Source of the DNA: Gryllotalpicola protaetiae
GTDB lineage: Bacteria; Actinomycetota; Actinomycetes; Actinomycetales; Microbacteriaceae
Direction: 5' to 3'
Assembly (NCBI RefSeq): GCF_003627055.1
Contig: NZ_CP032624.1
Location: forward strand, 1,860,001-1,924,000
DNA: 64,000 nucleotides
Shown here: positions 56,864 through 64,000 of the stretch, piece after piece
How the letters are laid out: each line of letters starts with the position of its first letter
How positions within the stretch are numbered: the first letter of the stretch is position 1
The notes under the pieces: model-generated
The model's database searches: none
Seen by the model: the letters and a program-made list of their open reading frames with translations, nothing else
What the model was told of the DNA's origin: nothing
Program-made: the position numbers and the translations under genes

Positions 56864-58087
56864 ATGTCCAAGCGATCGCAGTACGCCCTCTTCTGGGTCG
56901 TGGTCGCTGTGATCGTCGCCATCGGGGTTGTCGCGACGGTGACGCGCGCCCCGGCCCACGCCGGAAACGCCGGCGCGGTGGCCGCGCAGTCGGCGCAGGC
57001 GCACTCGTACGACCTCACCGCGAACCGGAGCACATGCGGCGTCGGCTGGGGCGCGTCGGTGCCCGGGGGCGAGCAGGACTTCTCCATTGCCAATGGCAAC
57101 GACGCGCCGATGGACATCCAGCTGCAGGAGCGCGACAGCAAGAAGGTCTTCCTCGAGCTCGACGGCGTCGGAGCAGGATCGAAGGTCGGCGCCCAGGTCG
57201 TGCTCGCGAAGGGCAGGTACCGCTTCGCGTGCTACCCGGAGGACGAGCCGCCCGCCATCGGGGCGACCGTGCATGTCGGCGCCGCCCCGCCGAACGCCGT
57301 GCTGAGCGCCGGGGTGCAGCCGCTCACGCGCAACCAGCTCAACCTCGTCGCCATCGCGTACGGCAAGTGGGTCGACGGTCGGCTTCCGACGCTGCAGCAG
57401 CAGGTCGGGCGGCTCGACGACGACGCTGAGGAGGGCGACTTAGCGGCCGCCAAGGCCGACTGGCTCACCGCCCACCTGACATACGAGACGCTCGGCGCCG
57501 CCTATGACGCCTTCGGCGACCACGACGCCGAGATCAACGGCACTCCCGCCTCCGGCCAGACGGCGCTCGGCGACCCCGACCTCACCGGGTTCCACAAGAT
57601 CGAGGCGCTGCTCTGGTCAGGCGCGCCGGCGTCGGCGGTCGCCGCGCAGACGCAGGGCCTCGTGCAGGCGGTCGCGTCGCTCGTCGCCGACCCGGGCACC
57701 TCGCAGATCGACCCGCTGCTGATCGGCCTGCGCTCGCACGAGATCGTCGAGAACGCGATCCAGTTCGAGCTGACAGGGGCGACGGATGCCGGCAGCCACA
57801 CGAACCTCGCCACGATCGACGCCAACCTGACCGGCGCGACGGCGGCGCTCAGCTTCCTGAAGAGCGACCTCGCGTCGCGCTACTCGGCCCTGCCCGACGT
57901 CGAGGCGGCGCTTGCGTCCACGCAGAAGCTCGTCGAGTCCTACCGCGCGGACGACGGGACGTGGCTGCCCCTGCAGTCGCTCACCCAGCCCCAGCGGCAG
58001 CAGCTGAACGCGTCGCTGGGCGGGCTCGTCGAGCTGCTCGCCCCCATCGCCGAGATCGCAGAGCCGAGGTTCACCGCAGATGAGTGA
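56864..58087 (+). CDS. efeO: EfeO-type iron-uptake protein (cupredoxin plus M75 domain)
   Basis: 407 residues. An N-terminal membrane or signal segment (FWVVVAVIVAIGVVATVTRAPAHA) is followed by a cupredoxin-like domain (about 45-145, HSYDLTANRSTCGVGWG) and the M75/imelysin-like peptidase domain. The latter holds GFHKIEALLWSG with the HxxE-type metal motif and SHEIVENAIQFELTG. EfeO binds iron or haem-related substrate outside the membrane and hands it to the EfeU permease. It is directly coupled to efeB (8 bp overlap). EfeU is not encoded upstream: the neighbour is a glutathione peroxidase gene on the other strand. A TAGCCT -10 candidate lies at 56782-56787. Confidence 0.9.
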   Translation: MSKRSQYALFWVVVAVIVAIGVVATVTRAPAHAGNAGAVAAQSAQAHSYDLTANRSTCGVGWGASVPGGEQDFSIANGNDAPMDIQLQERDSKKVFLELDGVGAGSKVGAQVVLAKGRYRFACYPEDEPPAIGATVHVGAAPPNAVLSAGVQPLTRNQLNLVAIAYGKWVDGRLPTLQQQVGRLDDDAEEGDLAAAKADWLTAHLTYETLGAAYDAFGDHDAEINGTPASGQTALGDPDLTGFHKIEALLWSGAPASAVAAQTQGLVQAVASLVADPGTSQIDPLLIGLRSHEIVENAIQFELTGATDAGSHTNLATIDANLTGATAALSFLKSDLASRYSALPDVEAALASTQKLVESYRADDGTWLPLQSLTQPQRQQLNASLGGLVELLAPIAEIAEPRFTADE

Positions 58088-59318
58088 GAAGTCCAGCCGC
58101 CGCAGGTTCCTGCTGGGCGTCGCCGGCGCCGCAGCCGGCGCCGCCGCGACGGCGGCGAGCGCCACGATCGACGGGAGCGCGGCGGATGCCGCGGATGCCG
58201 CGACGAAGCAGCCCGCCGCGTTCTCCTTCCATGGGACTCATCAGGCCGGGGTGCTCGCGCCGGTGCGCCGCTCGACGGCGCTGCTCGCCCTCGACGTGAC
58301 GGCCCAGGGCGTGGACGGGCTGAAGGCCCTGCTGCAGACGATCACCGAGCGGCTGCGCTTCCTCACCGCGGGCGGAACCCCGCAGGAGCTCGGCATCACG
58401 GCGGCGCCGAGCGACTCCGGCGTGCTCGGCCCAGAGGTCGTGGCGGGCGGTCTCACCGCGACGCTCGCCGTGGGGGCGTCGCTGTTCGACGAGCGCTTCG
58501 GTCTGGCATCCGTCAAGCCCGCAAAGCTGCGCACCATGGAGGATTTCCCCAACGACGACCTCGACCGCTCGATCTGCGACGGCGACCTGCTGCTGCAGTT
58601 CGAGGCGGACGACAACGACGTCGTGGTGCACGCCGTGCGCGAGGTGCTGCGCGCGACCAGGGCGGGCATGCAGCTGCGCTGGCGACAGGACGGCTTCGCA
58701 TCGCCGCCGCGGCCGAGCGGAACGCCGCGCAACCTGATGGGCTTCAAGGACGGCACGGCGAACCCCGACCGCACCGACGCCAAGCTGATGGACCAGCTGG
58801 TCTGGGTGCACGGCGGTGCGCGCGGCGAGCCGGCCTGGGCTGCGGGCGGCAGCTATCTCGCTGTGCGCAAGATCCGCATGCTCGTCGAGTTCTGGGACCG
58901 CGTCGGCATCGAAGAGCAGCAGCAGATGTTCGGCCGCTACAAGGGCAACGGCGCGCCGCTGACCGGCAGCGCCGAGCACGACGACCCGCACTACGAGCGC
59001 GACCCCAACGGCGACTCCATCCCGCTGAGCGCGCACATCCGGGTCGCGAACCCCCGCACGCCGGGCACCGAGGACCAGCGGATGCTTCGCCGGGCCTTCA
59101 ACTACGACGGCGGCGTCGACGCGAACGGGAACCTCGACCAGGGCCTCGTGTTCACTGCGTTCAACCAGGACCTCGAGCGCCAGTTCGTCACCGTGCAGAA
59201 GCGGCTCATCGATGAGCCGCTCGTCGACTACATCTCCCCGGTCGGTGGCGGCTACTTCTTCGCGGTACCCGGCGCGAAGAACTCGTCCGACTGGCTCGGG
59301 AAGGGACTGTTCGCATGA
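58080..59318 (+). CDS. efeB: EfeB-type DyP peroxidase, Tat-exported
   Basis: 412 residues. Twin-arginine signal SRRRFLLGVAGAAAGAAATA with motif RRRFLL. DyP-type haem peroxidase domain: GTHQAGVLAP, TITERLRFLTAGG, then NLMGFKDGTANPDR with the conserved GxxDG Asp, GGSYLAVRKIRM, and the haem-ligand His region FGRYKGNGAPLTGSAEHDDPHYERD. C-terminal RRAFNYDGG and QGLVFTAFNQDLERQFVTVQKRL are typical of EfeB. It is thought to release iron from haem or oxidise ferrous iron for uptake by the Efe system. Translation is coupled to efeO by the overlap. Confidence 0.95.
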   Translation: MSEKSSRRRFLLGVAGAAAGAAATAASATIDGSAADAADAATKQPAAFSFHGTHQAGVLAPVRRSTALLALDVTAQGVDGLKALLQTITERLRFLTAGGTPQELGITAAPSDSGVLGPEVVAGGLTATLAVGASLFDERFGLASVKPAKLRTMEDFPNDDLDRSICDGDLLLQFEADDNDVVVHAVREVLRATRAGMQLRWRQDGFASPPRPSGTPRNLMGFKDGTANPDRTDAKLMDQLVWVHGGARGEPAWAAGGSYLAVRKIRMLVEFWDRVGIEEQQQMFGRYKGNGAPLTGSAEHDDPHYERDPNGDSIPLSAHIRVANPRTPGTEDQRMLRRAFNYDGGVDANGNLDQGLVFTAFNQDLERQFVTVQKRLIDEPLVDYISPVGGGYFFAVPGAKNSSDWLGKGLFA

Positions 59319-59407
59319 GGGGCGGAGCCTCAGGCATCCGTCGCCTGCGAACTCACAGGCTCGGCGCAAGAGGGCGTCGGGAACCATAAGAGGAAGAAGA
59401 GTCAACC

Positions 59408-61198
59408 GTGTTCCAGAAAGCACGTTTGAAGCGTCTCGGCATCGCCGGTGGTGCTCTGGCCGTCGCGGCCGGCTTCGCTGTGGCGACCGCGTTCGCGGCG
59501 GCGCCTGCCGATGCCCGTGAGACGCCGAACAACTCTGCGCACACCACAACGCCCATCAAGCACCTGGTCGTGATCTTCGACGAGAACGTCTCGTTCGATC
59601 ACTACTTCGGCACCTACCCGAACGCGACCAACGCCGACGGCACCAAGTTCGTCGCAGCCAAGGGCACGCCCGCGGTGAACAACCTCGTCACGTCGAGGAC
59701 GCTGACGAACAACCCCAACCAGTACCAGCCGACGCGGCTCACGCCCGCCCAGGCTGACACCTGCGACCAGAACCACAGCTACCTTCCCGAGCAGAAGGCG
59801 GTCAACGCCGGGAAGATGGACCAGTTCGTGCAGAGCACGTCGGTCGACAAGTGCGCCGCGCCGCTGTACTCGGCGCCGGGGCTCGCGATGGACTACTACG
59901 ACGGCAACACCGTCACGGCCCTGTGGAACTACGCGCAGAACTACGCGATGAGCGACAACAGCTGGGATGCGACCTTCGGCCCCTCGACGCCCGGTGCGCT
60001 GAACCTGGTCTCCGGGCAGACGCACGGCGTCACCTCGTACGACCCCTCGACGGGCGCGACGAATCCGAAGCCGACCGCCACGCCCGACTCGTACACGGTC
60101 GTCGACCCCAACTCGAAGGGCGTCGGCACGGTCACGAACGACCCCGACCCCGTCTACGACGACTGCGCCGACAGCAACCACACCTCGACCAACGCCCTCG
60201 GCGGCATGTCGGGCAAGAACGTCGGCGACCTGCTGAACACGCAGGGCGTCACGTGGGGCTGGTTCCAGGGCGGCTTCACGCCGACCACGACGGCGAAGGC
60301 CAGCTCGACCGGCTATGCGGTCTGCGGCACAACCCACACCAACGTCGCCGGCACCTCGGTCGTCGACTACTCGCCCCACCACAACCCGTTCGAGTACTAC
60401 AAGTCCACCTCGAACCCGCACCACCTGCCGCCGTCGTCGGAGAAGGCCATCGGCTACACCGACCAGGCGAACCACCAGTACGACCTGAGCAGCTTCTACG
60501 ACACGGTCGCGGCCGGCAACATTCCGGCCGTGTCGTTCCTGAAGGCTCCCGAGTACCAGGACGGTCACGCCAGCTACTCCGACCCGACCGACGAGCAGAC
60601 GTTCCTCGTGAACACGATCAACAAGCTCGAGCAGTCGCCGGAGTGGTCGAGCACCGCGGTCGTCATCTCATACGACGACTCCGACGGCTGGTACGACCAC
60701 GTCGCGCCGAAGATCATCAACGGCTCGGCCGACGCCACCAACAACACCACGGTCTGCACCTCGGTGCCGAAGAACCCGGTTCTCGGTGGCTATGAGGACC
60801 GCTGCGGTCCGAGCCAGCGCCTGCCGCTGCTCGTCATCTCGCCCTACACCAACGCGAACTCGGTCGACCACACGGCGACCTCGCAGCCCTCGATCCTCAA
60901 GTTCATCGAGGACAACTGGTCGACGGGCAAGGTCGGCGACGGATCGTTCGACCGCACCGCCGGCTCGCTGAACGGCCTGTTCGACTTCCAGCACCCGCAG
61001 AACCGCAGCGTCCTGCTGGACCCGAAGAGCGGCGCCGTCACGAAGGTCGTGCCGATCAACAACCACCCGGGCCCCGGTCAGGGGAACGGGAACGGCAATG
61101 GGAACGGCTGGGGTGACGGCAATGGTCACGGCAACGGCAACGGCTACGGCCACGGCAACGGCCACGGCCAGCCCGGGAAGCCCGGCAAGCACAAGTAG
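59408..61198 (+). CDS. Secreted phosphoesterase (phospholipase C/acid phosphatase type)
   Basis: 596 residues from GTG 59408. Signal peptide IAGGALAVAAGFAVATAFAAAPADA. The phosphoesterase core has IKHLVVIFDENVSFDHYFGTYPNA, the N-terminal metal and nucleophile region typical of PF04185, then SDNSWDATFGPSTPGALNLVSGQTHG. Next comes HHNPFEYYKSTSNPHHLPPSS and, near the C-terminus, ISYDDSDGWYDHVAPKI with metal-binding Asp/His. RLPLLVISPYTNANSVDHTATSQPSILKFIEDNW is the conserved end. The last ~35 residues are Gly/Asn/His repeats (HPGPGQGNGNGNGNGWGDG...). Released phosphate from phospholipids or phosphate esters is the expected role. A strong terminator follows. Confidence 0.92.
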   Translation: MFQKARLKRLGIAGGALAVAAGFAVATAFAAAPADARETPNNSAHTTTPIKHLVVIFDENVSFDHYFGTYPNATNADGTKFVAAKGTPAVNNLVTSRTLTNNPNQYQPTRLTPAQADTCDQNHSYLPEQKAVNAGKMDQFVQSTSVDKCAAPLYSAPGLAMDYYDGNTVTALWNYAQNYAMSDNSWDATFGPSTPGALNLVSGQTHGVTSYDPSTGATNPKPTATPDSYTVVDPNSKGVGTVTNDPDPVYDDCADSNHTSTNALGGMSGKNVGDLLNTQGVTWGWFQGGFTPTTTAKASSTGYAVCGTTHTNVAGTSVVDYSPHHNPFEYYKSTSNPHHLPPSSEKAIGYTDQANHQYDLSSFYDTVAAGNIPAVSFLKAPEYQDGHASYSDPTDEQTFLVNTINKLEQSPEWSSTAVVISYDDSDGWYDHVAPKIINGSADATNNTTVCTSVPKNPVLGGYEDRCGPSQRLPLLVISPYTNANSVDHTATSQPSILKFIEDNWSTGKVGDGSFDRTAGSLNGLFDFQHPQNRSVLLDPKSGAVTKVVPINNHPGPGQGNGNGNGNGWGDGNGHGNGNGYGHGNGHGQPGKPGKHK

Positions 61199-61228
61199 AC
61201 AGTCGAGCAGCGTGAGCTGATCCGGCTC

Positions 61229-61257
61229 AGGGGCCCCGGCGATCCCGGGGCCCCTTT
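61229..61257 (+). terminator. Strong intrinsic terminator
   Basis: AGGGGCCCCGG (61229-61239), CGATC, then CCGGGGCCCCT (61245-61255): an 11 bp GC stem, followed by TTT. It closes the phosphoesterase unit. Confidence 0.85.
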
Positions 61258-61277
61258 CGCACCCTCGGGCGCGGTTC

Positions 61278-61283
61278 TAGCCT
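61278..61283 (+). promoter_or_regulatory. -10 box, leaderless start
   Basis: TAGCCT, 6 nt before ATG 61290. Confidence 0.5.
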
Positions 61284-61289
61284 GGCGGC

Positions 61290-61787
61290 ATGTCCGAGTC
61301 ATCCGTTCGCATCGAAGCCGTGCCGATCGAGAAGCCGGAGGATGTGAACGTCATCGTCGGCCAGTCGCACTTCATCAAGACGGTCGAGGATCTGCACGAG
61401 GTGCTCGCGGGTGCCGGCGGCCCGCTGCGGTTCGGGGTGGGGTTCTGCGAGGCATCCGGCCCGCGTCTCATCCGCCGCACGGGCAACGATGCCGAGTTGG
61501 TCGCGCTGGCAGTCGACGCGGCGGACGCGGTCGCGGCTGGGCATGTGTTCGTGATCATGCTGCGTGACGGATTCCCGGTCAGCGTCCTCAACCAGGTGAA
61601 GGCCGTGCCGGAGGTCTGCTCGATCTACTGCGCGACCGCGAACCCGCTCGAGGTGCTGGTCGCCGTCACTCCTGCGGGCCGCGGCGTCACGGGGGTCATC
61701 GACGGCGCACCCCCGCTCGGCGTCGAGACGGATGCCGACGCCGCCGACCGCCACAACCTGCTGCGCGCGATCGGCTACAAGCTCTAG
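61290..61787 (+). CDS. Adenosine-specific kinase family protein
   Basis: 165 residues. The whole length matches the small adenosine-specific kinase family (PF04008): IEAVPIEKPEDVNVIVGQSHFIKTVEDLHEVL, GVGFCEASGPRLIRRTGND, AAGHVFVIMLRDGFPVSVLNQVKAVPEVCSIYCATANPLEVLV and GVIDGAPPLGVE. Members bind adenosine or related nucleosides; the kinase activity is inferred for the family from structural work and is not shown for this protein. Two Cys in EVCSIYCAT are typical. It stands alone between a terminator and an intergenic hairpin, with its own leaderless promoter. Confidence 0.87.
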   Translation: MSESSVRIEAVPIEKPEDVNVIVGQSHFIKTVEDLHEVLAGAGGPLRFGVGFCEASGPRLIRRTGNDAELVALAVDAADAVAAGHVFVIMLRDGFPVSVLNQVKAVPEVCSIYCATANPLEVLVAVTPAGRGVTGVIDGAPPLGVETDADAADRHNLLRAIGYKL

Positions 61788-61910
61788 CGCTGCCACTACT
61801 GCTCCGCTGCTCTGCTGCTGTCACCACCCCTGCTCTGCCGACGCCGTTACTGCTGCGCTGCGGCTCTGCCGCTACCGGGGCCGGCGCCCGCCGATCGGGC
61901 GCCCTACCCG
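61788..61910. other. CTG-rich intergenic region with hairpin
   Basis: 123 bp between convergent genes. The first ~85 bp are rich in CTG/CTGC triplets and simple-sequence-like. A GGCGCCCG-CCGAT-CGGGCGCC hairpin (61883-61903) without a T run may terminate transcription from both sides. No gene is seen. Confidence 0.55.
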
Positions 61911-63530
61911 TCACGCGATCGCGCGGTCGACGATCTCCTTCGCCTCGGCCTGCACCTGCGCGAGGTGCTCCCGCCCCTTGAACGACTCCGCGTAGATCTT
62001 GTAGACGTCTTCTGTGCCCGAGGGCCGTGCGGCGAACCATGCGTTCTCGGTGACGACCTTCACGCCCCCGACGGCTGCGCCGTTCCCTGGGGCCTCCGAG
62101 AGCTTCGCCACGATCGGCTCGCCCGCGAGTTCGGTCGCGGTGATCGCCTCACCTGAGAGCTTCGAGAGCTTCGCCTTCTGCTCCTTCGTCGCTGCGGCGT
62201 CGATGCGCTCGTAGACGGGGTCGCCGAACTTCTCGGTCAGCTCGCGGTACAGCTGCGACGGCGACTTTCCGGTGACGGCGATGATCTCGCTGGCGAGCAG
62301 TGCGAGCAGGATGCCGTCCTTGTCGGTCGTCCAGGCGGTGCCGTCGGTGCGCAGGAACGAGGCGCCGGCCGACTCCTCGCCGCCGAACCCGACCGAGCCG
62401 TCGACGAGTCCGGGGACGAACCACTTGAACCCGACCGGGACCTCCCAGAGCTTCCTGCCCAACTCGGCGGCGACCCGGTCGATGATCGACGACGACACCA
62501 GGGTCTTCCCGATCGCGGCATCCGCCCGCCACTCGGGTCGGTGCGTGTAGAGGTACTGGATCGCCACGGCCAGATAGTGGTTCGGGTTCAGCAGGCCGCC
62601 GTCGGGCGTCACGATGCCGTGCCGGTCGGCGTCGGCGTCGTTGCCCGTGACGACCTGGAACTCGTCCTTGTGCTCGAGAACGCTCGCCATGACGTTCTTG
62701 CTCGACGGGTCCATGCGGATCTTCTCGTCCCAGTCGAGCGTCATGAAGGCCCACTTGGGGTCGACGAGCGGGTTCACCACGGTCAGGTCGAGCCCGTACT
62801 TCTCGCCGATCAGCTGCCAGTAGGCGACGGACGCCCCGCCGAGCGGGTCGGCCCCGATCTTCACGCCGGCGGACCTGATCGCATCGATGTCGATGATGTT
62901 GACGAGGTCGGCCACGTACTCCTCGCGGAAGTCATAGCCCTCGACGGCGCTCGGCTCTGCGCGCTCGACGCCCTTCAGGCCGCCGGCGATCAGCTCGTTG
63001 GCGCGGTTCGCGATCCAGCTGGTGGCGTCGGTGTCGGCGGGGCCGCCGTGCGGCGGGTTGTACTTGAAGCCGCCGTCGCGCGGCGGGTTGTGCGACGGCG
63101 TTACGACGATGCCGTCGGCGAGCGGCTTGCCCGGGTGTTCCTTGTTGTACTTGATGATCGCGTGGCTCACGGCGGGCGTCGGCACGTAGCCGTCGTGCGC
63201 GTCGGTGTACACCTCGATCTGGTTGCCGATGAGCACCTCGAGCGCGGTCGTGAGCGCCGGGCCGGAGAGCACGTGGGTGTCGGCGCCGATGAACAGCGGG
63301 CCGGTGATGCCCTGCGTCTCGCGGTATTCGACGATCGCCTGGGTGCAGGCGGCGATGTGGTCTTCGTTGAACGCGGTGTCAAGCGAGCTGCCGCGGTGGC
63401 CGGAGGTGCCGAACACGACGCGCTGTGCGGGGTTCGCGGCGTCGGGCTTGAGGTCGTAGTAGGCCCTCACGACCGCTTCGTCATCGATGAGATCGGATTC
63501 CTGCGCGTACGTCCCTGCACGTGAACTCAT
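61911..63530 (-). CDS. pgm: Phosphoglucomutase (alpha-D-glucose phosphate-specific)
   Basis: 539 residues from ATG 63530 (SSRAGTYAQESDLIDDEAVVRAYY). An alternative ATG at 63539 adds three residues. The four active-site loops are intact: the phosphoserine loop VTPSHNPPRDGG, the metal loop GNDADADRHG, the sugar-binding loop GFGGEESAGASF and the phosphate-binding loop ARPSGTEDVYKIY. It interconverts glucose-6-phosphate and glucose-1-phosphate, feeding nucleotide-sugar synthesis, and so could supply the EPS island, though it is 22 kb away and separately expressed. It ends beyond the CTG-rich intergenic hairpin region. Confidence 0.96.
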   Translation of the reverse strand: MSSRAGTYAQESDLIDDEAVVRAYYDLKPDAANPAQRVVFGTSGHRGSSLDTAFNEDHIAACTQAIVEYRETQGITGPLFIGADTHVLSGPALTTALEVLIGNQIEVYTDAHDGYVPTPAVSHAIIKYNKEHPGKPLADGIVVTPSHNPPRDGGFKYNPPHGGPADTDATSWIANRANELIAGGLKGVERAEPSAVEGYDFREEYVADLVNIIDIDAIRSAGVKIGADPLGGASVAYWQLIGEKYGLDLTVVNPLVDPKWAFMTLDWDEKIRMDPSSKNVMASVLEHKDEFQVVTGNDADADRHGIVTPDGGLLNPNHYLAVAIQYLYTHRPEWRADAAIGKTLVSSSIIDRVAAELGRKLWEVPVGFKWFVPGLVDGSVGFGGEESAGASFLRTDGTAWTTDKDGILLALLASEIIAVTGKSPSQLYRELTEKFGDPVYERIDAAATKEQKAKLSKLSGEAITATELAGEPIVAKLSEAPGNGAAVGGVKVVTENAWFAARPSGTEDVYKIYAESFKGREHLAQVQAEAKEIVDRAIA

Positions 63531-63609
63531 AGCACCCATCCTGGCAGGGGCCGCGGCGGTCGCGACAGTGGTTGAGGTGGTCCCGGATTCTTCCTATGTG
63601 CGGTGCGAT

Positions 63610-64000
63610 TCACGCGAGTTCCCCTTCTGCTCGCAGCTGTGCGATGACACCGTGTTTGGGGATGAGCCGAGTGGGGTCTTGGCCGGGCCAAAGCAGCCAA
63701 TAGGTAGAACCGCGGCGCTCGATGCGGCCGCCGTTGTTGTGCAAGTTGAGGTGATCGAACTTGCACAGGCTGACGCCGTCCTTCGTCTCGGTCTTCTGGT
63801 TCCGGGTGCTCTCGGACCACGGGTTGATGTGGTGTGCTTCAGTGGCCTCCGGCGGCATGGTGCAGGCGGGCATCAGGCAGCCGCCGTCGCGCAATGCCAT
63901 GGCTCGGCGCTGCCGCGTGGAGAAGGTTCTCTCGGCCTTGGTGGCATCTAGGCTTTGCCCGGTGTCGTCGAAGAGGACGCCGGCGGCCGCTCCGTCGCAA
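63610..64000 (-). CDS. HNH endonuclease of DUF222 type (partial)
   Basis: Minus-strand frame open to the right window edge, so only the last ~129 residues are seen. FSTRQRRAMALRDGGCLMPACTMPPEATEAHHINPWSE is the HNH core: two Cys near the start of the motif, then the HH pair. It is followed by LCKFDHLNLHNNGGRIERRGS with the His/Asn part. This end is characteristic of the DUF222-HNH (13E12 repeat) family common in actinobacteria. Family members occur in many copies and have uncertain roles, some perhaps mobile. The N-terminal DUF222 part lies beyond the window. Confidence 0.9.
   Translation of the reverse strand, partial: CDGAAAGVLFDDTGQSLDATKAERTFSTRQRRAMALRDGGCLMPACTMPPEATEAHHINPWSESTRNQKTETKDGVSLCKFDHLNLHNNGGRIERRGSTYWLLWPGQDPTRLIPKHGVIAQLRAEGELA

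Noticed and set aside
61911-63530. Pgm as part of the EPS island
   Set aside because: It is 22 kb away, on the other strand, with unrelated neighbours and no GTGA-N7-TCAC site seen upstream.

Overview
The window is high-GC DNA from an actinobacterium, most likely a member of the Microbacteriaceae. Three things point there: a DUF222-type HNH endonuclease at the right edge, a gene complement typical of soil actinobacteria (POT transporter, actinobacterial PutA, EfeO/EfeB, secreted NlpC/P60 and GH6 enzymes), and the 10-mer GACGGATGCC, repeated more than twenty times on both strands. No rRNA, tRNA, CRISPR, IS element or phage gene was recognised. This is ordinary chromosome with one large surface-polysaccharide island.

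Layout. 1-16.9 kb is housekeeping and accessory: a partial GH3 glycosidase with a divergent TetR regulator, a MazEF-like toxin-antitoxin pair, an AlkA-type glycosylase, PutA, a GntR regulator, two secreted NlpC/P60 hydrolases, a POT peptide transporter, a FUSC-protein/cytosine-permease/yeast-type cytosine-deaminase operon, an ECF sigma/anti-sigma pair and a DUF2231 membrane protein. 17-39.4 kb is a Wzx/Wzy-type exopolysaccharide (EPS) locus in six transcription units. It holds a priming phosphoglycosyltransferase, an Alg14/Alg13-like transferase, several GT2/GT4 enzymes (one a GT2-GT4 fusion), flippase, polymerase/ligase, Wzz-like protein, pyruvyltransferase, two hexapeptide acyltransferases, a WS/DGAT-like acyltransferase, an SGNH lipoprotein, two paralogous beta-helix surface proteins and a secreted subtilisin. 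39.5-64 kb holds a hydroxyacid dehydrogenase, the circularly permuted ATP-grasp/alpha-E/transglutaminase operon, a MarR-MFS pair, a monoglyceride-lipase-like hydrolase, a secreted GH6 glucanase, a permuted lipoate ligase, a DUF2207 protein, an Orn/Lys/Arg decarboxylase, an orphan DNA methyltransferase, a DHA2 efflux pump, glutathione peroxidase, EfeO-EfeB, a secreted phosphoesterase, an adenosine-specific kinase, phosphoglucomutase and the edge of an HNH gene.

How it works together. The EPS locus looks complete for undecaprenyl-linked repeat synthesis, flipping and polymerisation, with decoration by pyruvate and acyl groups and processing by secreted enzymes. All four intergenic regions that drive its six units carry the same inverted repeat, GTGA-N7-TCAC. 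This suggests one regulator controls the whole island. Two of these regions, both divergent promoters, are near-identical over 55 bp.

Two genome-wide habits stand out. At least sixteen genes have a TANNNT-like -10 box ending 6-7 nt before the start codon, as expected of leaderless mRNAs. The GACGGATGCC motif brings otherwise rare GAT and GCA codons into coding sequence. The most system-like findings are the EPS regulon, the WS/DGAT-like enzyme inside it, the ATP-grasp/alpha-E/transglutaminase operon with a polyglutamine tail, the yeast-type cytosine deaminase operon, and an anti-sigma gene interrupted in frame by an inverted-repeat element.
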